A stretch of DNA of 22,670 nucleotides from Leptolinea sp. UBA4782 (GCA_002403095.1 DHHC01000049.1:1-22670); one strand, 5' to 3'. Shown: positions 14,817 through 22,552, numbered from the stretch's first letter. Numbers and translations: made by a program. Notes: generated by a model not told the origin, from the sequence alone.

Positions 14817-15032
14817 ATGTTAGACGATTTACGCAACTCAGCAGCTTCATCCTATGAGGAAACCATCCCGCCGGAGGTGGAAACCCGGCGTGAGAAGAAA
14901 AAACGCAATAGAGGCCCATTTCTCGGGATGACATCCGCCCAGCGTTTTGTGGTGGTGTTGATGCTGTTCATCCTGGTGATCATCCTGGGAACATTGTGCC
15001 TGCTGCTAACCGGCAGGGTTGTGCCTTTTTAG
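14817..15032 (+). CDS. Small single-span membrane protein
   Basis: 71 aa, function not recognised. The first 37 residues are charged (ETRREKKKRNRG) and would face the cytoplasm. Residues 43-65 form one hydrophobic span (RFVVVLMLFILVIILGTLCL), and only a few residues follow. GGGAGG about 7 nt before the ATG supports the start. It lies 24 nt after BirA and just before a strong terminator, so it is the second gene of that transcript. Short proteins of this layout are common beside housekeeping genes and carry no diagnostic motif. Confidence 0.75.
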   Translation: MLDDLRNSAASSYEETIPPEVETRREKKKRNRGPFLGMTSAQRFVVVLMLFILVIILGTLCLLLTGRVVPF

Positions 15033-15057
15033 ACGTATTTGTGTGTTTTTAAAACCG

Positions 15058-15090
15058 GGCTGTCTCCATGTGGGGCAGCCTTTTTGTTTT
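15058..15090 (+). terminator. Rho-independent terminator of the birA unit
   Basis: A 9-bp stem (15058-15066 with 15072-15080, two G-U pairs, 5-nt loop) is followed by TTTTTGTTTT. This is the clearest intrinsic terminator in the window. Confidence 0.85.
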
Positions 15091-15189
15091 AAGCAACAGC
15101 CTTGTTTTGAATGTCCAAGATGATATCCTTCAGTCGTAAGCTTCCTCAGCAGAAACAATACCGAACCAGGGATATATCTCTTTTGGGCG

Positions 15190-15198
15190 TGCTATAAT
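15190..15198 (+). promoter_or_regulatory. Extended -10 box placed for a leaderless YcxB-like mRNA
   Basis: TGCTATAAT, a perfect extended -10, ends 7 nt before the ATG at 15206 (spacer CACAGGC). No Shine-Dalgarno fits between. Confidence 0.7.
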
Positions 15199-15205
15199 CA
15201 CAGGC

Positions 15206-15733
15206 ATGGAAATCACCTATACCCTCAAGTATGACAAACAGGATATTGTCTCAGCCCAGCGCATGCGCTTCCTGCGCAGCTCGCGCCTGAAGATCGTCAT
15301 CTTCCTCGGGCTTATTTCGATCGGTTACCTGGTCTGGGGGCAGCTGCAGCTTGCGGAAGAATTCCGCAACTGGCTTTCGCCTGTACTGGTTGCGCTCGTA
15401 TTCCTGGTTGTGCCCTTCCTGACCTACTACCTCATGCCGCTCCTGGATTACAAGGTGAACAAAGGCTGGCGCAAAGAGTACCGCTTCCTGATCAGCGAAA
15501 CGAACATGGATATTTACCAGCCGGATGAGAAGCGCCCGTACCGCTTTGACCTCAACCGGGTGAGCATGATCCATGAAAACCCCGATGTGTTCGTGCTCTA
15601 CTTTGGCAGCGAGCAGAACTTCGTCATAATCCCCAAACGCATGCTGCAGGCACAGAACAAGGTAGCCTGGTTCACCCAGAATATGAAAGCCATCAACCCT
15701 TCGAAATGGATCACCTCGGGGATGCAGCAGTAA
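15206..15733 (+). CDS. YcxB-like membrane protein
   Basis: 175-aa membrane protein with two predicted spans (about 29-46 and 57-78) joined by a short loop. The C-terminal soluble half ends in the YcxB-type strand-turn-strand segment, VFVLYFGSEQNFVIIPKRML (128-147). In this family that region makes a small PH-like beta domain; no enzymatic function is known to me. The start is set by the promoter: an extended -10 lies 7 nt before the ATG and there is no ribosome site. The HicB/DinB-like gene follows 34 nt after its stop and may be read from the same transcript. Confidence 0.75.
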   Translation: MEITYTLKYDKQDIVSAQRMRFLRSSRLKIVIFLGLISIGYLVWGQLQLAEEFRNWLSPVLVALVFLVVPFLTYYLMPLLDYKVNKGWRKEYRFLISETNMDIYQPDEKRPYRFDLNRVSMIHENPDVFVLYFGSEQNFVIIPKRMLQAQNKVAWFTQNMKAINPSKWITSGMQQ

Positions 15734-15767
15734 GCCTTTAAGAATTTTCGTGATCAGGGTTTAACCG

Positions 15768-16460
15768 ATGCCGGATTCCCTCGCAGTTTGTATAGAAGAA
15801 GTCGAAACGCGCTGGGTAGCGCAGGTCACCAGCCTGCCGGGCTGTTTTGTCAGCGCGGATACCCGTGAGCAGGCGCTGGCGCTGCTGCCGGAGACCATCC
15901 AGGAATACTTTGCCTGGCGGCGCGGGATGGGGGATAGGGCTGTTCTGCCTGATTCCCCGGCTGAATTGCGCGTAGACGAGATTGTCAAAGAATGGATTTC
16001 ACCGCTGGACCCCGATTACGTGGTGAATGCTTTCTTTGCCAGTGATGCGCTTCCGCTTCGGGAAGAAGAAATCCCGGGGTACAAGACGGTCTTGATTGGT
16101 TCTTATTCCGGGTTGCTGGCGGCTGCCGGCGGGTTGTCGCCGGAGGTATTGCAGACCCCCGTGGAAGGGGAATGGGACATCCTCGGCATCCTGATGCATT
16201 GCAGCCGGGCAGCCTGGTGGTACCTGGACCGGCTGGACATGGCGCCCAGGCATGCGGTTGAACCGCGTAGCTGGGAGGAGCGGCTTGCGCTGGTGCAGGA
16301 AACCTTGCTGGCAGCGCTGCCTTCGCTGGTGGGTATGAACCGCATTGAGCTGCGCTCTGATGAACTGTGGTCGCCGCGCAAGGTGGTTCGGCGTTCCATC
16401 TGGCATTTGCGCGACCATACCAGCCACATTTACCAGTTCAGAAACCGGCTAGGCGTTTGA
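15768..16460 (+). CDS. HicB-like / DinB-like fusion protein
   Basis: 230 aa, probably cytosolic. Residues 1-60 look like a HicB-type partial RNase-H fold: VCIEEVETRWVAQVTSLPGC, then a helix with TREQALALLPETIQEYF. In HicAB systems this fold is the antitoxin, but no HicA toxin gene is adjacent. Residues 85-230 resemble the DinB/YfiT four-helix bundle, with His144 in ILMHCSRAAWWYL and a cluster of His213, His217 and His220 in IWHLRDHTSHIYQF, matching the usual metal-binding histidines. DinB-family proteins include metal-dependent thiol S-transferases. No HicB DNA-binding tail is present. The ribosome site is weak (CAGGG). The activity is unknown. Confidence 0.7.
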   Translation: MPDSLAVCIEEVETRWVAQVTSLPGCFVSADTREQALALLPETIQEYFAWRRGMGDRAVLPDSPAELRVDEIVKEWISPLDPDYVVNAFFASDALPLREEEIPGYKTVLIGSYSGLLAAAGGLSPEVLQTPVEGEWDILGILMHCSRAAWWYLDRLDMAPRHAVEPRSWEERLALVQETLLAALPSLVGMNRIELRSDELWSPRKVVRRSIWHLRDHTSHIYQFRNRLGV

Positions 16461-16463
16461 GAG

Positions 16464-16469
16464 TATAAT
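16464..16469 (+). promoter_or_regulatory. -10 box upstream of the PIG-L gene
   Basis: TATAAT directly follows the stop of the HicB/DinB-like gene and lies 57 nt before the GTG at 16527. It gives the deacetylase gene its own probable promoter. The -35 is weak. Confidence 0.5.
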
Positions 16470-16526
16470 ATTTTTACCTAGCCGTAATTACAGCCAGTAA
16501 CATTGCACTATCAGAGGGCTTTATCC

Positions 16527-17315
16527 GTGAAAACTGTACTGGTCTTTGCTCCCCACCCCGATGACGCTGAATATTATGCCGGCGGCACCCTGGCGCTCAT
16601 GGCGCAGCAGGGTAACCGTGTGGTCATAGTCACGGTAACCAGCGGTGACAAGGGTAGCTACCGCCACACCTCCGCTGAACTGGCTGCGCTGCGCCGTGAA
16701 GAAGCAAAGAAAGCGGCGGAAATCCTTGGCGCAGCCGAGATCCTTTTCCTGGGGCATCATGACCAGGAACTTGACTTGCTGCCTTCCGGCACACTGCGCG
16801 AGCAGTTCACGCGCCTTATCCGCCAGTACCAGCCGGATGTCCTGGTGGCAGAAGATGTACGTTTTACGGAAGAACCGCACCCCGACCACCGGGCGGTGGC
16901 GCGCGCCGCAGCTGACGCCGTTTCTTATGCCAGCCTGCCACTGATGTACCCGGAACATGCCGAAGCCGGGCTGAATCCCCATTTTGTGACCGAAAAGCTT
17001 TTCTACTCAGAATCTCCTGCGCTCACAGACAAGGTTATCGATATCACCGCCACTTTTGAGCGCAAGATGCAAGCCCTGGCTGCCCACCAGAGCCAGGTGG
17101 AATTCCTGGTGGAGGACATTTTGCAGCAGGCTGAGATTGCCGGATTGGGCAGCCACGAGCTGGTCGCTGCTGCCAGGCAGGATCCGCTGGCGGCGTTGAC
17201 CCTGGTGATTCACCAGCAGGCTGCAGCCGCCGGCAGCCGGGCAGGGTATGCCCTGGGTGAGGCATTCCGCTATGAGCGTTTTCACCCGATTGTCGAGAGT
17301 TTGCTAATTTCCTAA
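16527..17315 (+). CDS. PIG-L family (LmbE-like) N-deacetylase
   Basis: 262-aa cytosolic zinc hydrolase. The metal-binding motif is PHPDD (9-13), and the second site is HPDHRAV (118-124), giving His10, Asp13 and His121 as likely ligands and Asp12 as likely base. Family members remove acetyl from N-acetylglucosamine conjugates (MshB, BshB) or act on other amides. The GTG at 16527 is chosen because AGAGGG lies 8 nt upstream and the protein then begins MKTVLVFAPHPDD, as the family usually does; a TTG at 16503 would add eight residues. Its DinB-like neighbour makes a link with low-molecular-weight thiols conceivable, but no BshA/BshC or MshA/MshC partner is here. Confidence 0.88.
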   Translation: MKTVLVFAPHPDDAEYYAGGTLALMAQQGNRVVIVTVTSGDKGSYRHTSAELAALRREEAKKAAEILGAAEILFLGHHDQELDLLPSGTLREQFTRLIRQYQPDVLVAEDVRFTEEPHPDHRAVARAAADAVSYASLPLMYPEHAEAGLNPHFVTEKLFYSESPALTDKVIDITATFERKMQALAAHQSQVEFLVEDILQQAEIAGLGSHELVAAARQDPLAALTLVIHQQAAAAGSRAGYALGEAFRYERFHPIVESLLIS

Positions 17316-17320
17316 AAAAC

Positions 17321-17334
17321 CGGCAGCACTGCCG
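17321..17334. repeat. Small inverted repeat between PIG-L and MFS genes
   Basis: CGGCAG-CA-CTGCCG, a perfect 6-bp inverted repeat preceded by six A residues. Read on the minus strand it looks like a terminator (stem then TTTTTT), but no minus-strand gene ends here. Confidence 0.45.
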
Positions 17335-17377
17335 AGGTTCTTGAGGTTCGTCCATTCCATTACCGAAGGAGGAGGAA

Positions 17378-18700
17378 ATGCCCCCAAAAAAGTCTAATGG
17401 TTACCGCTGGTTTGTTGTTGCTGTCTTCTTTGTTTTCATGTTGCTGCACCAATCCGACAAGCTGCTGATCAGCCCGCTTACCCCGAACATCCAGAAGGAA
17501 TTCAACCTGACCAACACCCAAATCGGGGCGTTTTCGACCGGGGCGCTGCTGGTAGGGGCTTTGCTCTACCCCGTTTGGGGCTACCTGGCTGACCGCTTTT
17601 CGCGTGCCAAGCTGATGGCGCTGGCATCCGCCATCTGGGGTTCCACCACCTGGCTGAACGCCATCGCCCCGAATTACACCTCCTTTCTGATCACCCGCTC
17701 ATCCACCGGCATCGATGACTCGAGCTACCCGGGCATGTTCAGCCTGGTGAGCGACTATTTCAGCCCGACCATGCGCGGCAAGGTGTATGGGCTGATGCAG
17801 TTGACCCAGCCGCTCGGCTACCTGATCGGCATGGTAGTGGCAACCCTGTTCGGCGGCACGCTGGGCTGGCGCAACCTGTTTTACATTACCGGTTCCCTGG
17901 GGATCGTGGTGGCTATCCTGATTTTCTTTGGGGTTAAAGAAGCTCCGCGTGGCAAGAGCGAGCCCGAACTGCAGGACCTGGAAAAGATTGGTGTGTATAA
18001 GTTCGAATGGAAGCATGTCAAAGGCCTGTTCAAAAAACCTTCCATGATCCTGATATACCTGCAGGGTTTCTTCGGGGTCTTCCCCTGGAATGTGATCACC
18101 TTCTTCTTTTTCCTTTACCTGACCAATGAGCGCATGTATGACGACCAGACCAAGTTGATCGTGATGGGGCTGGCGATCATCGTGCTGGCAGCCGGGTACC
18201 CGATCGGCGGTTTCCTGGGGGATGCGCTCTTCAAGCGCACCACCAGCGGGCGTGCCATTATCGGCACCATCGGCGTCATCATGGGGGCGGTCTTCCTCTT
18301 CCTGGCGCTCAAAACTCCGGTGGATAACCAGACCCAGTTCACAGTTTACATGGCGCTGGCAGCCCTGTTCATGCCGTTTGCTTCGCCGAATGTGATCTCC
18401 ACGGTTTACGATGTCACCCTGCCGGAGGTACGTTCCACCAGCCTGGCAGTGGAGAGTTTCATCGAATCCGGCGGGGCTGCCCTGGCGCCGCTGCTGACCG
18501 GCATCATTGCCGATGCGCTCTCGATCGAACAGGCCATGTTGATCATCTGCCTGAGCGCTTGGGCGCTGTGCGCCGTCTTCTTCATAGTTGCAGCCTTCCT
18601 CATCCCCAGGGATGTGGCCGTGCTGCGGCAGCAGATGCGCGAGCGGGCAGACTACGAAAGAGCCCATCAGGATGATGCGCCAGCAGCGGGAGCAGCATAA
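17378..18700 (+). CDS. Major facilitator superfamily transporter
   Basis: 440-aa inner-membrane secondary transporter with about 12 spans. The cytoplasmic loop between spans 2 and 3 carries the MFS motif GYLADRFSRAK (68-78). The halves are joined by a central cytoplasmic loop (about 195-225, KEAPRGKSEPELQDLEKIG). The N-terminal region (HQSDKLLISPLTPNIQKEF) resembles the sphingolipid/organic-anion (spinster-like) branch, but the substrate cannot be deduced. A strong GGAGGAGG ribosome site lies 4-6 nt before the ATG, one of the best in the window. A charged tail of about 35 residues ends the protein. It may be cotranscribed with the PIG-L gene (62-nt gap with a small hairpin). Confidence 0.9.
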   Translation: MPPKKSNGYRWFVVAVFFVFMLLHQSDKLLISPLTPNIQKEFNLTNTQIGAFSTGALLVGALLYPVWGYLADRFSRAKLMALASAIWGSTTWLNAIAPNYTSFLITRSSTGIDDSSYPGMFSLVSDYFSPTMRGKVYGLMQLTQPLGYLIGMVVATLFGGTLGWRNLFYITGSLGIVVAILIFFGVKEAPRGKSEPELQDLEKIGVYKFEWKHVKGLFKKPSMILIYLQGFFGVFPWNVITFFFFLYLTNERMYDDQTKLIVMGLAIIVLAAGYPIGGFLGDALFKRTTSGRAIIGTIGVIMGAVFLFLALKTPVDNQTQFTVYMALAALFMPFASPNVISTVYDVTLPEVRSTSLAVESFIESGGAALAPLLTGIIADALSIEQAMLIICLSAWALCAVFFIVAAFLIPRDVAVLRQQMRERADYERAHQDDAPAAGAA

Positions 18701-18735
18701 GCCCGAGAGACCGCCTTGCCGTCCATGCTGAGGCG

Positions 18736-18744
18736 TGCCATAAT
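18736..18744 (+). promoter_or_regulatory. Extended -10 box placed for a leaderless HExxH-protein mRNA
   Basis: TGCCATAAT, an extended -10 with one mismatch, ends 5 nt before the ATG at 18750. No Shine-Dalgarno is present. Confidence 0.55.
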
Positions 18745-18749
18745 ACAGT

Positions 18750-19814
18750 ATGCAATTTGACGATATCCGGCACTGCCGGGTTACGCCCGCACAGGGGTGC
18801 ATTCGGATCGGCGAACGGGAATATGACCCGGAGGATTCGCTCAGGCTGAATGCGCCTTTTGGTTCCATCCCGGTGTCAGTCCTGGCGGATGCCCTCAAGC
18901 CTTATACCCTTTTGAGCGGGGGCGAGTGCCAGCCCCAGGCTGCCATCCTTGTTTACCAGGTCACCGGTCGCCTGGAAGCCCTTACCCATTACTTCCCGCT
19001 CCTGCGCATCCTGGACGAAAGGCAGCAGATCGAGTTCCATGCCCGCCTGCAGCAACTGGCAGGCAGTTACGAACTGCGGGTGGTGATGAAAGGCCTGCCG
19101 GAGGATACAACCTTTAGCGAAGCCCCTGAAGGGGTGCGCATCCTGGCTGCCGGGCACATCCTGGAGGTGTTCTTCTTCCAGCCGGAGATGCTGGCACGGT
19201 TCTTCAAAAGCCGGCGCAGTTTCTGGGTGTACCCGGACCGGCAGGCGTACCAGGCTGCCGGCGGAGCCGGGGGCGGCTCTTACCATCCCCTCTTGCGCTG
19301 CATCCGCCTGTATATGCAGCGCTTCTTCGAAGGTTTCTATGGCGCCATGCCCGGGCAGGCTCCCTTTTTACACGAGTTGGGGCACATGCTGGAGCACTTC
19401 AACAGCCGCAGGGGATTGATGCTGCTCGGCAACCGGCTGCTGCCCGGCATGCTGGAAAGCGACGGCAGCCTGTTCAACCCGGAAGCCCGCATCCTCTTCC
19501 TGGAGGGCAAGCGCCTGGAAAAAGAGCGTTACCTGGACTGGAGTTCGCACTCAGAGGCCGGCAGGGGGCCGATGCCGCTGGGCAGCCCGTATGTCTTCCA
19601 AAGCGACAGCGAGTTCATCGCCGGCTATTTTGAAATGTTCTTCCGCAACCCGCATGCCTTTGCCGACAAAAACATCACCCTCTACCGCGCCTTTGAGCGC
19701 CTGTTCGGCTGGGACCCGCGCCAGGCCTGGGAGCAGGACTTTGATGTGTACGTCCGTTCCAATCGGCTGGCATACGAAAGCGGCAAGCCGCTGAAAACTG
19801 CCGGTCTCACCTGA
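18750..19814 (+). CDS. Putative HExxH zinc metallopeptidase, orphan
   Basis: 354 aa with no signal peptide or membrane span. PFLHELGHMLEHF (205-217) holds a canonical zinc-binding H208-E209-L-G-H212. About 75 residues later SEFIAGYFEMFF (287-298) provides glutamates (288 and 295) in the place where gluzincins such as the anthrax lethal factor family keep the third zinc ligand (E-x-F-A-x-x-F style). The N-terminal 200 residues are not recognised; the part 10-60 is strand-rich. Without a signal it would act in the cytosol or leave by an unknown route. It starts at an ATG next to an extended -10 box and overlaps the ABC-F gene tail-to-tail by 8 nt. Substrate unknown; peptidase activity is inferred from the motif only. 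Confidence 0.75.
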   Translation: MQFDDIRHCRVTPAQGCIRIGEREYDPEDSLRLNAPFGSIPVSVLADALKPYTLLSGGECQPQAAILVYQVTGRLEALTHYFPLLRILDERQQIEFHARLQQLAGSYELRVVMKGLPEDTTFSEAPEGVRILAAGHILEVFFFQPEMLARFFKSRRSFWVYPDRQAYQAAGGAGGGSYHPLLRCIRLYMQRFFEGFYGAMPGQAPFLHELGHMLEHFNSRRGLMLLGNRLLPGMLESDGSLFNPEARILFLEGKRLEKERYLDWSSHSEAGRGPMPLGSPYVFQSDSEFIAGYFEMFFRNPHAFADKNITLYRAFERLFGWDPRQAWEQDFDVYVRSNRLAYESGKPLKTAGLT

Positions 19815-21483
19815 TTGCGGCTATGCCCCCGGCGCGGTACTCCACCCGCACCCCGCCGTTCTCCACCCACCACACCTCATCTGCAAACCGGTCAATGAAA
19901 TACCGGTCGTGCACCACTGCCAGCACAGTACCCCCATACTGGCTGAGGGCGGTCTCAAACTGGGTACGGCTGGGGATATCGAGGTGGTTGATGGGTTCAT
20001 CCAACAGCAGGCAGCTGCAGCCCTCACAGATCAGCTTGGCAAGCGTCAGGCGCGAGCGCTGCCCGTAGCTTAAATAGCGCACCTGCTTGGTGGGTTCGTC
20101 GCCCAGCAGCAGGAAGGCAGACAGGTAGCTGCGCGCTTCGGTCTCGTTTGGAAATTTGGATATCACCGTCTCCACTGCGGTCAATTCCAGTTCAAGGCTG
20201 CTTTGTTCCTGGTCCATCATGCCCATTTGCACGGAAGGGCCCATCACGATCCGGCCGGCAAGGGGCGGCAGTTCACCCGCGATGGTGCGCAGCAGCGTGG
20301 TCTTGCCCGCCCCGTTGGGCCCCGTGATCACAATGCGCCTGCCCGCCAATGCCTGCAGGCGCAGGTTATGCAGCAGGGGGGCATCCGGGCGGTAGCCAAC
20401 GCTGAGGTTCTCCAGCTCGAACACAGACTGCCCGAGGTGTTTCAGCTTGCCAAAGGTAAAGCGCGCCTGGGGTGCATACGCCGGTTTTTCTACCCGCTCT
20501 TCCGAATCCAGGTAATGCTCCAGGCGTTTTTCGCGGGCTTTGGCTTTCTTGGCGACCTTCTTGGCCATGGCATGGTGGTAATCTTTGGCACCCTTGATTT
20601 TCATCTCCGGTCCGCCGATACGGATAGAACTGGCCTGCCGTTCGGTCCAGGCTGCCTGGTTCCTGGCGCGGGCGATATCCTGCTTCATCTGGCGTACCCT
20701 TATGCGCTGGTCGTTGTACTCGGCCAGCTGGTGCTCGAACTCCACCTGGTGCTGTTCGAGATAGGCGCTGTAGTTGCCGGGGTACTCGCGCACCTTATGC
20801 TGCAACATGTCCATCTCCAGGATTTGGGTGACGGTGTTGTCCAGAAAGGTGCGGTCGTGGCTGACGATCAGTACCCCGCCGGGCAAGCCACTCAGCCAGG
20901 CCTCCAGCCACTCTAGCATGCGGATATCGAGATGGTTGGTGGGTTCGTCCAGCAGCAGCACCTGGGGGTCCTGCAGCAGCACCAGCGCCAGCGACAGGCG
21001 GGTTTTCTGCCCGCCGCTCAGGTGGGCTGCCGGCATGTCCTGGTCGAGGTCAGACAGCCCCAACCCCTTCAGGATCTCCCCCACCCGGCCGGGATCGGCT
21101 GCCTGGATGCGCTGCAGCAGGGTATCGTACTGGCGCACAAGCTGCGGATCGTGCGGGGCTTTGGCGATGGAAGCCGAGAGGACTGCCAGTTCATCCTCCA
21201 GGGCGGAGATGCTGCCGACGGCTTTACCGAGGATCTCTGCCACGCTGGCATCCTTCTCAGGCTCGAAGCCCTGCGGCAGGTAGCCGATGCGCAGGGCAGG
21301 GTCGCGGTGGATCGAGCCGGAGGTCGGCGGTTCCAGCCCGGCCAGAATGCGCAGCAGGGTGGTCTTGCCGCAGCCGTTGGCGCCCACCAGCCCGATGCGG
21401 TCGCCCGGGTTGATGGAAAAAGTTGCGTCTTTAAATAATGTTTGCAGTTCGAAGGACTTACTTAAATGATGAGCGGTAAGCAT
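19807..21483 (-). CDS. ABC-F family ATPase
   Basis: 558-aa soluble protein with two ATP-binding domains and no membrane part, so it acts on the ribosome rather than as a transporter. Domain 1 has Walker A GANGCGKT (34-41), LSGGQ (155-159) and DEPTNHLD (179-186). Domain 2 has GPNGAGKT (388-395), a variant LSYGQ (471-475) and DEPINHLD (495-502); the catalytic glutamates are 180 and 496. The interdomain linker (about 225-345) is long and basic (MAKKVAKKAKAREKR) and would reach the tRNA exit or peptidyl-transferase region. ABC-F proteins are translation factors, and some protect against ribosome-targeting antibiotics; which applies here is unknown. The ATG at 21483 has GGAGG 5 nt upstream, preferred over an upstream in-frame ATG at 21555. 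Confidence 0.92.
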   Translation of the reverse strand: MLTAHHLSKSFELQTLFKDATFSINPGDRIGLVGANGCGKTTLLRILAGLEPPTSGSIHRDPALRIGYLPQGFEPEKDASVAEILGKAVGSISALEDELAVLSASIAKAPHDPQLVRQYDTLLQRIQAADPGRVGEILKGLGLSDLDQDMPAAHLSGGQKTRLSLALVLLQDPQVLLLDEPTNHLDIRMLEWLEAWLSGLPGGVLIVSHDRTFLDNTVTQILEMDMLQHKVREYPGNYSAYLEQHQVEFEHQLAEYNDQRIRVRQMKQDIARARNQAAWTERQASSIRIGGPEMKIKGAKDYHHAMAKKVAKKAKAREKRLEHYLDSEERVEKPAYAPQARFTFGKLKHLGQSVFELENLSVGYRPDAPLLHNLRLQALAGRRIVITGPNGAGKTTLLRTIAGELPPLAGRIVMGPSVQMGMMDQEQSSLELELTAVETVISKFPNETEARSYLSAFLLLGDEPTKQVRYLSYGQRSRLTLAKLICEGCSCLLLDEPINHLDIPSRTQFETALSQYGGTVLAVVHDRYFIDRFADEVWWVENGGVRVEYRAGGIAAIR

Positions 21484-21678
21484 ATCCGCCTCCATGTTTG
21501 CTGATGACCAGGCCAAACCCGCCCGAAAGGGCGGCATTACCCACATGCACAGCAAAGGCTGCCGGGGCAGGAGTCAGGGGGTGTTTACCGCGTGCGAATC
21601 ACTGTACTTTCTCTTTCTGTTAGCGAACGGCTTAAGCATACCCGAAGGGGGGCAGGTTTGTCAATATTGCTGGAGCCT
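21484..21678 (-). promoter_or_regulatory. Promoter and leader of the ABC-F gene
   Basis: On the minus strand, TTGACA (21659-21664) and TATGCT (21635-21640) are separated by 18 nt, a good sigma-70-type promoter just past the end of the EamA gene. The leader is about 145 nt, unusually long here. It holds the hairpin CCGCCC-TTTC-GGGCGG (21534-21519) followed by GTTTGG, about 35 nt before the ATG. ABC-F resistance genes often use leader attenuation, so a regulatory role is plausible but unproved. No convincing leader peptide was found. Confidence 0.55.
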
Positions 21679-22545
21679 TCAGGCGTCTGCACGCTGCCCG
21701 GCGCGTGTCAGGATGACCACCGCCGCCAGGATGAGCGCCCCGCCTGCCAGCTTGAGAGGCGAGAGGGATTCGTTCAACAACAGCCCGGCCAGCACAACCG
21801 CCACAACCGGCTCGAGGGTGGAGACGGTGGCGGCGTTGGTAGGGCCGATGCGCACGATGCCCGCCATGAAGGTGGTGATGGCCACCACCGTGCAGAGCAC
21901 AGAGATGCCCAGGATGGCCAGCCAGCCCCCGGGGGTGGAGGGCAGGACAGTGCCACGCACGGCTGCCAGCCCGCCGTACACCAGCCCGGCGGATGCCATG
22001 ATCACAGCCGATGCGGGCAGCGCCTGTACATTTTGCATCACCCTGGAGCCGGCCACGATGTACACCGAGTAGATGACCGCTGCACCCAGCCCCAGCACGA
22101 TCCCGAGGGGGGTGCCCTCGCTGCTGAAGCCGATCGTCAGGAAGGCGCCTGCCAGCGCCAGCCCGAGCGCAGCCAGCTTGACCGGGGTGATCTTATCCTT
22201 GAGGAAGATGGCTGAAAGGACGGTCACCAGCACCGGGTAGAGGTAGAGCAGCAGCGATACCAGGCTGGCGGATGCCATGGTAAGGGCGTTGAAGTAACAC
22301 ATCGACTGGCCGACATAGCCCAGCCCGCCCATCAGGAAGAGGTGGAAGAGGGTCCTGCCGCGCGGCAGGGGGATCCTGCGCACGAACAGGATGGCGAACA
22401 TCAGGACGGCGGCGGTGAGGAAGCGCAGGAAGAGCACCGTGATGGGGTCTGCGCCGGAGGCGTAGGCATAGCGTGCCAGGATGGGCATGATGCCGAACGA
22501 GACGGCGGATATGATGGTGAAGAGGTATCCGCTGAGGCGCCGCAT
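21679..22545 (-). CDS. EamA/DMT family transporter
   Basis: 288-aa inner-membrane protein with ten predicted spans arranged as two EamA repeats of about 140 residues each. The repeat ends are recognisable: LYPVLVTVLSAIFLKDKIT (103-121) in the first half and LEPVVAVVLAGLLLNESLS (about 244-262) in the second, the typical P-V-x-x-x-L-x-x-x-x-L-x-E/D pattern. These transporters export amino acids, nucleosides or other metabolites, or import some; the substrate is not predictable. The ATG lies 7 nt after an extended -10 box with no real ribosome site. It ends just before the ABC-F promoter, so the two genes look separately transcribed. Confidence 0.9.
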   Translation of the reverse strand: MRRLSGYLFTIISAVSFGIMPILARYAYASGADPITVLFLRFLTAAVLMFAILFVRRIPLPRGRTLFHLFLMGGLGYVGQSMCYFNALTMASASLVSLLLYLYPVLVTVLSAIFLKDKITPVKLAALGLALAGAFLTIGFSSEGTPLGIVLGLGAAVIYSVYIVAGSRVMQNVQALPASAVIMASAGLVYGGLAAVRGTVLPSTPGGWLAILGISVLCTVVAITTFMAGIVRIGPTNAATVSTLEPVVAVVLAGLLLNESLSPLKLAGGALILAAVVILTRAGQRADA

Positions 22546-22552
22546 GGGAGAT

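Noticed and set aside
15768..15950. HicAB toxin-antitoxin locus
   Set aside because: Only a HicB-like domain is present, fused to a DinB-like domain. No short HicA-like ORF with its conserved histidine is adjacent.
2791..17334. Frequent CCTGGCAG/CTGCCAGG octamers as a possible uptake or chi-like signal
   Set aside because: Most copies lie in coding DNA and follow favoured Leu-Ala, Gln-Ala and Pro-Gly codons. I cannot count them against expectation by eye, so no claim is made.
17699..18898. 399-aa minus-strand open frame opposite the MFS gene
   Set aside because: It is antisense to a clear MFS transporter, rich in His, Gln, Asp and Gly as expected for the complement of a hydrophobic protein, and has no recognisable domain.
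20203..21438. Long plus-strand open frames opposite the ABC-F gene
   Set aside because: They are shadows of a protein with two complete sets of ATP-binding motifs on the minus strand.
21555..21555. Upstream ATG giving a 582-aa ABC-F protein
   Set aside because: It has no ribosome site, and the added residues are unlike the family. ATG at 21483 has GGAGG at 5 nt and gives the usual MLTAHHLSKSF start.
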